A DNA stretch of 14,880 nt. Origin: Darksidea phi. Its lineage: Eukaryota; Ascomycota; Dothideomycetes; Pleosporales; Lentitheciaceae. The translations under genes were made by a program, and so were the position numbers. The number at the start of each line of letters is the position of its first letter. Positions within the stretch are counted from its first letter, which is position 1. Below the pieces are notes generated by a model. The model was not told where the DNA came from, made no database searches, and saw only the letters and a list, made by a program, of their open reading frames with translations. Location of the stretch: positions 1 through 14,880 of the forward strand of contig JASJFT010000159.1 in the NCBI GenBank assembly GCA_030770425.1, given 5' to 3'. Below, piece after piece: positions 8,389-14,880 of the stretch.

Positions 8389-9270
8389 ATTAGGTTCTAG
8401 GGCCGATCAGGTTCTCAATACTGTCGTATCTGACAGTCCCCAACCTTTTGCGAATGGCGCTTCCCGTATAATAGCTGCAAGCAAAAGGCTTTAGTAGATC
8501 GCGACTTCGTAAACCACGAACAATCTTTCGCTACATCGAACCTCACCCTTGCTCTTTAAGTTCGGGATGTCTCATGCCGTATAACGGGCTGAAACATCCC
8601 TCCCTGCGGTGCCGGAAAATGTACTTTTGACTTCAAGCGACTATACCTCTGTGCATACGCCTAGCTTTACTAAAATCCTATATAAATAATGTCCTATGGC
8701 AACTGCTCAACATCTTAGTTACATTCGCCTTCCCGCCTGATTTACTCCGAGCCTTCTTTTGTAGCGAAACAATTTCTGTTTGCTGTACCACAACCATCAG
8801 GCTTCCATCACTTATAAGCCAAATGCAAAGCCTTAGAGCCTTATTACGATGATTATGCAAGTCATCATCAGTCTTATGCCTGCTATCGCGCGCAAATTCG
8901 CAAGGCCACCACCCCGGTCGGTACTTCCGATCGAATCAAGTACTGATTTCGGCTAGTGCCAAACAACCCCGTGCTCTGCATAATCACGATATAACGTTGC
9001 CTTATTGTGATAACTTAGATCTGTGGCCGGGCGAAGCCTTTGTCAAGCTCTCGCAATATCATAAAATCCGAATCCGGATTGGAAGCAGGATTTACCAGTA
9101 ATTATGCCGTCAGCCTCTGTAGAATGAAATAGCGTTAGTGTCATCAGCGTAGGCAACAGCGCAGCCGCACGTGGAAACCCACCCCAACTTCATACATAAT
9201 CAAACATCGAAACCTCTACTAAGCAAACTTCTGTGTTTTCCTGTCCTATCCGTTCCTATCCAATTGCGCA
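8389..9270. other. Gene-free region upstream of the pseudogene
   Basis: No intact gene is visible. GGGATGT (8564-8570) and ACATCCC (8594-8600) can form a small hairpin. A 60-codon minus-strand frame at 8860-8678 has no recognised features. The last 100 bases are rich in C, A and T and probably contain the old promoter and leader of the pseudogene at 9271. Confidence 0.4.
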
Positions 9271-10262
9271 ATGGATGAGACGGTCAAGGACTTATATCGC
9301 GACCTCGCGCGCAAGTTTAAACGCCATGGTCCCCGGCCCGAGCAAATGTGGTGATCTCTCAGCCAGGAACAGCGGGAAAAGATCCTAAAAGATGCCTCTC
9401 ACGACCGCTCTATCCTGGAGACGCCTCTAGACACAAGCTTGGGCAATGTTTACAAACTTATCCCTGAGTGGAACCTATGCCAAATCACTTCGCCCTCGTC
9501 CGACTTCCTTCTCGACATTCTCAAGTACCGGGAAACTGCTCCACTACAGGATCAGTAGCTTATTGGAGTCAATGGATGGCGTGGAGATCATGGGTACATA
9601 GTTGATATGATGTAAAGGAAGAATCTCCGGCTTGCCAACGCTTCCCTGTACACGAATTGCTATACCCTTTTCCTCGAAGAAGAGAAGTATGGCCAATCGT
9701 ACAAGACTACCCCGGGCGAAGAGGACGAAGTTCTTGCGAACATGATGCCAGCCTATCAAGCCCAGCTCGTTGTCCCCCAAGCTATCGGTGAGCTGGTCCT
9801 TATGCGACAAACGTATCTACTACAGCACCTCAACATTGTCATCGAAGACATCCTCGACACTGCATCTACTACCCGTGGCTAGACAAATCGCCCGGAAAAG
9901 CCTGCCTATGTTAGGAGTGCAGCCCTTCCTACAATATCGTTTCATTCACCACCCAAGGAGCTCGAGCTCTCTGACATGATTTACAGCTCTCTCAACCAGA
10001 AGTCGTCTCTGGAAGACTATATCAATCTCATCTCCATCGAACCTACAGTCCTTGCTCACGAGGTCAACCTTTGGTTTTTTACACGACCAGAGCTTGTAGC
10101 CGACGAAAGGGACGTTCCCTGCCTGTACACACTGATCAATACATTAGCGGGGCTGTATTCGGCGCTGTTCATGGCTCTATAAAGACCGTTGCTGTTTGGA
10201 ACTACATATCACGGCTTCTAGCTTTACTGAAAGGCTCGTCCGATAAACGGTATAGCTATTAG
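9271..10262 (+). pseudogene. Broken 5' part of a conserved fungal gene of unknown function
   Basis: From ATG 9271 a continuous protein-like reading of about 330 codons is interrupted by TGA (9352), TAG (9556), TAA (9613) and TAG (9880). A one-base loss in the A run near 10106-10108 shifts the frame; the shifted frame continues to 10262. Readable blocks include DLYRDLARKFKRHG, SLGNVYKLIPEWNLCQITSP, IGELVLMRQTYLLQHLNIVI, EPTVLAHEVNLWFFTRPELV and, after the shift, HTDQYISGAVFGAVHGSIKT. These match my recollection of a large (about 900-1000 aa) conserved ascomycete family without a known role. The 3' two-thirds is absent or unreadable. At least the TAA and the last TAG could come from single C-to-T changes in Gln codons. 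Confidence 0.8.
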
Positions 10263-10554
10263 TCTTGCTCAAGGATCCGATTCTCAGCTCTCCATCTGTA
10301 ACTCCTTCATCGTTGTGAACCATTCACTGGACGAACAAATGACTCCGCTCAATTCCTAAATTGCTACTGTAATTTTTGGGTTCTGCTCAGTAGTAGTTCC
10401 CGTGATTCAGCTCACTGGCGCCTTGTAACAATAGCTTTCACTTCTATTTCTACGCCACAGAACCTGACTGTACAGTTTTCTATGAACAACATCTTACGTA
10501 AAATTATGGCATTGACGTCCACCAAGAGCTAGTATTCGGACGTTGATTTCTACG
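10263..10554. other. Decayed region after the pseudogene
   Basis: The family reading stops after 10262. A short open frame continues to about 10360 but I could not match it to the expected next part of the protein. I see nothing else. Confidence 0.35.
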
Positions 10555-10960
10555 TTAACAGTTTTTTTCATCGTAATCATACCAGGAACCTAAATTTGGG
10601 CTCTTGTAGCACACATACCCGGACACTCCATTCTTAGCAAACGAGACGCCAATCGCACTGAGTATGTAGCTGTTGGCAGCCTCAAGAGCGATCCTGAGAT
10701 GGGTCGGGCGCGGTGTTGTAGACCCTCGAGGGTCACAAGGGTTAGGTCAACGCGGTAGCCTTCCGCGAGACGGCAAGACGCTGGCATCGGCATCGTACAA
10801 CAGAACCGTCAAGCTTTGAGATGTCGGGTCTGGCGAGTCGCTACCCAAGGACCATGGAGTGAAGCGGAAGTCATCGACATAGCTTCGCTACCATGTGGTC
10901 AGCGGTTTGTTGCTGCAAAGCTAGGATCGGAACAGTGCTTGTGGTTGCTGGGCCGTCGAA
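10555..10960 (-). pseudogene. Broken coding fragment, unrecognised protein
   Basis: Reading from about 10890 down to the stop at 10555, one frame gives protein-like sequence: YVDDFRFTPWSLGSDSPDP, LTVLLYDADASVLPSRG, RIALEAANSYILSAIGVSFA and GVSGYVCYKSPNLGSWYDYD. It is interrupted by TGA at 10749-10747. A second segment upstream, in another frame, reads FDGPATTSTVPILALQQQTA. The composition suggests a secreted fungal protein, but I cannot name the family. A stop, a frame change and the lack of a clear start make this a remnant. Confidence 0.5.
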
Positions 10961-11488
10961 CCATATCGCTCACAAGGCCTAATAATAAGTAGAGAATATG
11001 TCCATGTTACTCTACTTCAAACATGAGTATAGTAGAATAACTACCCTCTGTACTTAACTGTGAGTACCGACCTTGACACCGGTATGCAACACCAATATTA
11101 CCCCTTGACCTGTCACATCATGCAGGGACCTTTTTTTAGGCAAGCGCTATTGAAGAGCGGTACAAAACAGGGTCTTTATAACTTGTGGACTGCGAACGCG
11201 GCCCTATCGGGATGATTCCATTTTTTTGCCCTGTTAAAAGCGGTTTAGTGTTTGCAGATCGGTCCCACCTGCAAGGGTTGCTTGCTGAAAGGGTCTCATA
11301 GAAAAGGGCCGAGTGAAGACCGCGGTGACGAGCTCGGTGACAAAAACCTGAAAATGAAGGGAATTCAAAACATTTGGCTTTCGCACAACGTTGCGGAACA
11401 AAAGGGCGCCGACGCTCTCAACTCTTTCACTTTGTAAACCTACTCGGATTTCACGGGGGTGCAGCATTTCTAGAAGCCGTCCTGAAGT
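10961..11488 (+). promoter_or_regulatory. Upstream region of the RING-finger gene
   Basis: No gene is supported. GTCTTTATAACTTG near 11173 is a TATA-like motif about 310 bases before the RING gene start, and several T-rich runs (TTTTTTT at about 11131 and 11221) lie between. The open frames here start with TTG (plus, 11252) or lack features (minus, 11536-11234). Confidence 0.35.
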
Positions 11489-12825
11489 ATGTCGACTCGC
11501 TTTGATCAACCTTACAATGAGACTGAAGCCACTCAAATCAGTACGTATATCCTAATCTCAACGCAATAAAGACAGCTCCCAGCTGACAGATCCAGTGACT
11601 GAGTTTGGATATAAATCGGAGGACATCGATACCTTCATCGAATTACTGCCGCCAGACTGCCGGAAACCAAATCTGATAGCGATCGACGATACGTCTAGTG
11701 AGATTGATCATCTTCACTACCGATTTCGCCGGTTGATAATGCTCTTATGCGAAGGTCTTGAACGACGCGACCTTCCTGCTCTTCACGTACGTGTACAAAT
11801 GTGATGATATAGACGCAAACGTGTCATCTTTCACAAATGGACCCGGCTTCCAGCCAAATACACCAGGCACTGGCACCCTTCTGGAAGAAGTTCGCTAACT
11901 TCACCTCTAGATCTTCGGAATGGCCCGGCAAAACCTCATGCGCGTTGCGCAAGAGATCCAAGAAATAATCGGCATCAAAGACCTACACCGTTTCATCCAC
12001 GAACAATATTTACTTCATCCCTACCGTCGAACCCCTACGGGCAACTACATCATAACACTCGTCTCGACCGATGGTAGCCTTGAGCTTCTCGAGACCTTCC
12101 GCTTGACGTTAAAGCGGTGCACGACCTGGCATCAAAATATGGAAGAACCAACCAGGCTGTTCGAAGATCCAGATCTACTACCCAAGGGCGTTTTTGAGCA
12201 ATCACTAAGGCAGGTCAAGAGACCTACCGAGGCAGCAGAACATTCCTGCGTTCTCTGCGACTCACCGTACACCTTTCAAGCCCACTGCCCATCAACACCA
12301 TCACCCCCAACACCGCGCTCCGCCATGCGCACGCCCTGTAACCATGAATTCTGCTACGAATGTCTCCAGAACTGGCGCCTCGAAGCCATCAATGGCCGTT
12401 TTTGCTGCCCAATGTGTCGCTTATGCCTCGTCTGTGGCAAAGCCAACTGCCAGCTCCACGCAGTGACTCCAGAACCCGCGCACCCTTCTCCTTTCCAAGT
12501 CTTCTTCGACGGCTACTTCAAAGACAAAGAAGGTCTTTTACCGCCCCTCTACGGTGTCGAGTCTCCCAATGTTAGGCGCATTCGGGAACTGACGCGCGCC
12601 TTGCGTGTGGACTATGCATACTTCCATCGTAAGCAAGAGGATCCTGCGGTCTCGGAAGTAGAGAAGAATAACCTTGGGAAGTGTCTGTCGCGTACAAGAA
12701 AAGATATTTATGGAACTATCGCTTATATATTAAAACGGCTTGCGGAGCCTACTTTAGACGAAGATTCCGCTAGTGAGACGGACAAAAGCTCAGATGAAGA
12801 CAGCAACGACACACTGGATACTTGA
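11489..12825 (+). CDS. C3HC4 RING-finger protein, probable E3 ubiquitin ligase
   Basis: Exons are 11489-11540, 11596-11786 and 11911-12825, giving 385 aa. The introns are 55 nt (GTACGT...CCAG) and 124 nt (GTACGT...CTAACTTCACCTCTAG). I chose the acceptor at 11595 because the nearer CAG gives an immediate stop. The N-terminal half is helical-looking and unrecognised. The RING has Cys194/Cys197 (CVLC), then a long Pro-rich loop of 26 residues. Next is CNHEFCYEC (Cys224, His226, Cys229, Cys232) and then CPMC (Cys247, Cys250). A further cluster, CLVCGKANCQLH, follows directly and may bind another zinc. The C-terminus is strongly acidic and Ser-rich (DEDSASETDKSSDEDSND). The RING should recruit an E2 enzyme for ubiquitin transfer; the substrate is unknown. 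The gene appears intact, between a degenerate region and an AT-rich repeat. Confidence 0.85.
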
Positions 12826-13200
12826 CGTTGGTAAGTCCTAGCCCGAGAGGCCTTTTTATACTATTTTGAGGTTAGGAATAGCGCTACTCCGTAGTTCGTA
12901 GTGTCAATAGGAGATAGATATGCTTCCCCTGAGAAAGTACAGAAATTACACTCTTCGTGCTCTACTTATGAATAGTACTCGAATAGCTTATATTCTCTTG
13001 TTAAAGTAGTTAGTAAGTTTTACTAGTATGAAGTAATTCTATATATTATATATACTTATTGCTACTACTATTGGTCTCCTAGCGCTCTACGATTCGGTAA
13101 TATATACTGTATTATTACTCGTCGCCTTAATATTCGATATTCGAAATATTACCTCTGACCAATATATAGTTCTATCGAATGACTAGCAGCCATCGCGTCG
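12826..13200. repeat. AT-rich, partly RIP-like region
   Basis: After the RING gene's 3' end the sequence becomes AT-rich with many TATATA runs and few CpA. TpG is still present, so mutation is milder than in 1-780. No coding frame was found. It is probably a decayed transposon whose type cannot be told. Confidence 0.5.
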
Positions 13201-13542
13201 TCAAACTTGCGGAATAACCCAAACAGGTGATACAAAAAGATATTTCGTCCCGAATACCATGAAACGCAAGAAGGTTATTTGTTGTAGTCATTGCCTGAGG
13301 CGCCACGGCATGACTGCGAGGGCAACGGCCCGAGCCTCATGAGAGAGGACGTGACGCGTGCCATGGCGCAACGTTCTCGAGCCTCATGGAGCTAAGGCAT
13401 TGCCCAACGTCCCATAAAACGGGGCGTTACACTCCATCCTCCATCCAAATTAATACTTTATATATATTCTATTATACTTTTACACTTTTTAGAAGATTCC
13501 CTTATAGCGTTAACGTATACCATAATTAGAATAGCTATAATA
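13201..13542. other. GC-richer patch and AT-rich tail with short repeats
   Basis: CGAGCCTCATG occurs twice (13331-13341 and 13378-13388). GCGCCACGGCAT (about 13301) and GTGCCATGGCGC (about 13350) form an imperfect inverted pair. From about 13440 the sequence is AT-rich with TpA runs. It may be a repeat fragment inserted beside the HET remnant. No gene is visible. Confidence 0.4.
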
Positions 13543-13879
13543 TTAGAGTATCGCGAACGGCGTAATCGTAAGATTACCGTAGAGCGCCTCGTCGTACGTG
13601 ATATCATACACATAGCACTCCCCAACTAGTTGATGCGGCTTAGTCCCATTGCCCAACTTGCTCCCATCGTCCCGGAGGATGAACGAAACCGGTGTCCCGA
13701 GGAAAATGCGTACATTGTCCCCTTCCTTATTTCTTTCGTCACTGACCCCAAAGGTATCCTCTGCTCGTTATGAATAATGTTCTCCCACGGAAGGTTCTGG
13801 TAATCAATTTGTAAAGGTGGTCGCGGAAAATCTCGTCGGGATGCCAGGATCGTGTTTCTTCATTTGCATGATGATTGCG
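13543..13879 (-). pseudogene. C-terminal fragment of a HET-domain-type protein
   Basis: The minus frame after TGA 13882-13880 reads WHPDEIFRDHLYKLITRTFR then GRTLFITSRGYLWG. It shifts by one base at the G run corresponding to 13746-13749 and continues VSDERNKEGDNVRIFLGTP, SFILRDDG, HQLVGECYVYDI, YDEALYGN, stopping at 13545-13543. This order (GR-LF-T-RGY, GD-V-IFLG, F-LR, LVGECYV-I, EA) is the usual C-terminal end of fungal heterokaryon-incompatibility (HET) proteins. The HET domain itself is N-terminal and absent. The frameshift is a single-base deficit in a four-G run, so sequencing error is possible, but loss of the rest makes it a remnant in any case. Confidence 0.7.
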
Positions 13880-13957
13880 TCAAAAGTCCATCCCAACTTC
13901 CCGGTAGCCGAAACGGGCTCGGAACCGAAGAGCTTCAAGTCCAGATTTGATACGCAA

Positions 13958-14732
13958 TCATCGATCTGTTTCATCAGGCAAAACACCAAGCCTCTGTTTA
14001 GCTACTCCGCCCGAAACTTGGCGTTCCGAAATAAGCTCACTCGTCGGAGCTACATGAATGTCTTGCAAAGGAACGGCTACCACGCCTGCCGAACGATTTG
14101 ATCCGAGAGATAATTTACTCTGAACACTCCGAATTACTCTTTCTACAGGCTGCGTGCGCCGCAGACCCGAAAGCGGAGGAAGACAGACAGCCAGGAGGGC
14201 TACAGTAACTTCAATCAAATACCAAAAGTGCTCGGTAGAGATGAGTGCCGATAGAGTTAGTACCCCAAAGTCAGGAGCACAAGTAAGGATATCCAGAGAG
14301 GATCAGCATGCTTTCGGAGTATTGTGCCAATCCGGATGAGGGAGGCTGCCGTAGCTCTGGTATGTCATGTGAGCATTTTCTTTTTCCTACCATGGCCTGA
14401 ATTATGTGGTACTTACAGAGAACCTAAGAGGAAGACAATCGAAATTCCAAGCTTTCGACCAGGATCCAGGTGCAACTTCCAGATTATGGGTATTAAAATG
14501 ATGACACAGTCTTTTACAAAGTCGGATATCGCTAGGACGTACAACACCAAAACGTATTTATACATTTTGTCTGGAAAGTACTGCTGGACCAATGAGCCTG
14601 GAAGTCGCCTCCACAGGCGGCCAGGTATGTTATACCAAACCCCAGGCCCCAGAGCATCACAAGGAATATCATGGTATGTACGACAACATTCCAAAGCTCC
14701 ACAGGTTCCCTTTGTCGTAAAGCAAGACCCTT
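13958..14732 (-). pseudogene. 3' part of a Pth11-like integral membrane receptor, frameshifted
   Basis: The segments are 14732 to about 14553 (frame A), about 14549-14417 (frame B), 14356-14281 and 14230-13958. The introns are 14416-14357 (GTAAGT...CCAG, 60 nt) and 14280-14231 (50 nt, TACTAAC branch site, weak GTGCTC donor). Frame A gives MIFLVMLWGLGFGITYLAAC and TKCINT. Frame B gives LYVLAISDFVKDCVIILIPI and IIWKLHLDPGRKLG, then RKHADPLW and YLIEVTVALLAVCLPPLSGL. This matches the later membrane segments and loops of the fungal Pth11/rhodopsin-like family, with a cytoplasmic tail to the stop. The A-to-B shift needs one base more in a four-T run (plus 14549-14552). The N-terminal segments are missing because the window turns into poly-A. 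If the shift is a sequencing error this is a partial intact gene. Confidence 0.7.
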
Positions 14733-14736
14733 CTGG

Positions 14737-14779
<43 letters not shown>

Positions 14780-14828
14780 AAAAAAAAAAATAAAATAAAA
14801 ATAAAAATAAAAAAAAAAAAAAAAAAAA

Positions 14829-14880
<52 letters not shown>
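14737..14880. other. Poly-A end of the window, likely assembly artefact
   Basis: About 144 bases are nearly all A with a few T and one TTTTT. This abuts the coding sequence of the Pth11-like gene directly, on the side where its 5' half should be. It has no repeat unit or gene. A homopolymer of this length at a sequence end more likely reflects assembly or basecalling failure than chromosome structure. Confidence 0.7.

Noticed and set aside
9544..9810. 88-codon minus-strand open frame
   Set aside because: It is the antisense shadow of the pseudogene, whose plus-strand reading matches a conserved family.
11234..11536. 100-codon minus-strand open frame upstream of the RING gene
   Set aside because: It overlaps the first RING exon and has no domain or composition suggesting a real protein.
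14737..14880. Genuine poly(A) tail of a retrotransposed transcript
   Set aside because: The adjacent gene contains introns and runs with its 5' side toward the tract, so it is not a processed copy ending here.

Overview
The window looks like the genome of a filamentous ascomycete (Pezizomycotina). Genes are split by short introns of about 50-125 nt with GT...AG ends and CTAAC/CTGAC-type branch sites. Protein families are typical of these fungi: GT25-like glycosyltransferase, SGNH esterase, Pth11-like receptor, HET domain. AT-rich islands carry the dinucleotide signature of repeat-induced point mutation (RIP). No tRNA, rRNA or CRISPR array was found.

Layout. 1-780 is a strongly RIP-mutated repeat with almost no CpA or TpG. 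1102-1958 (minus) encodes a secreted/one-membrane-span surface protein with an Ig-like ectodomain, Ser/Thr stalk and cytoplasmic tail. It is divergent from 2577-4179 (plus), a Golgi-type family 25 glycosyltransferase of four exons whose third intron is almost entirely one imperfect hairpin. 4859-5165 (plus) is a small acidic orphan protein behind a long pyrimidine-rich leader. It converges on 5199-6348 (minus), a complete four-exon secreted SGNH/CE3-type esterase. 6518-6782 holds a degenerate minus-strand coding remnant.

6800-9270 is gene-poor and repeat-rich: a 70-bp tandem repeat (three copies), a 23-bp degenerate array, and a GC-richer block bounded by 13-bp direct repeats. 9271-10262 is a pseudogene of a large conserved fungal family of unknown function, with four stops and one frameshift. 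10555-10960 (minus) is another broken coding fragment.

11489-12825 (plus) is an intact three-exon C3HC4 RING-finger gene with an acidic tail. 12826-13540 is AT-rich decayed repeat DNA. 13543-13879 (minus) is the C-terminal end of a HET-domain protein with one frameshift. 13958-14732 (minus) is the 3' part of a Pth11-like membrane receptor with one frameshift. The window ends in about 144 bases of almost pure A, probably a contig-end artefact.

The genes do not form an obvious pathway or operon. Four intact genes plus one possible small gene lie among decaying repeats and broken HET/Pth11/orphan genes, which fits an accessory, subtelomere-like or repeat-adjacent compartment. The most unusual single structure is the hairpin intron of the glycosyltransferase gene, which resembles fungal introner-like elements.
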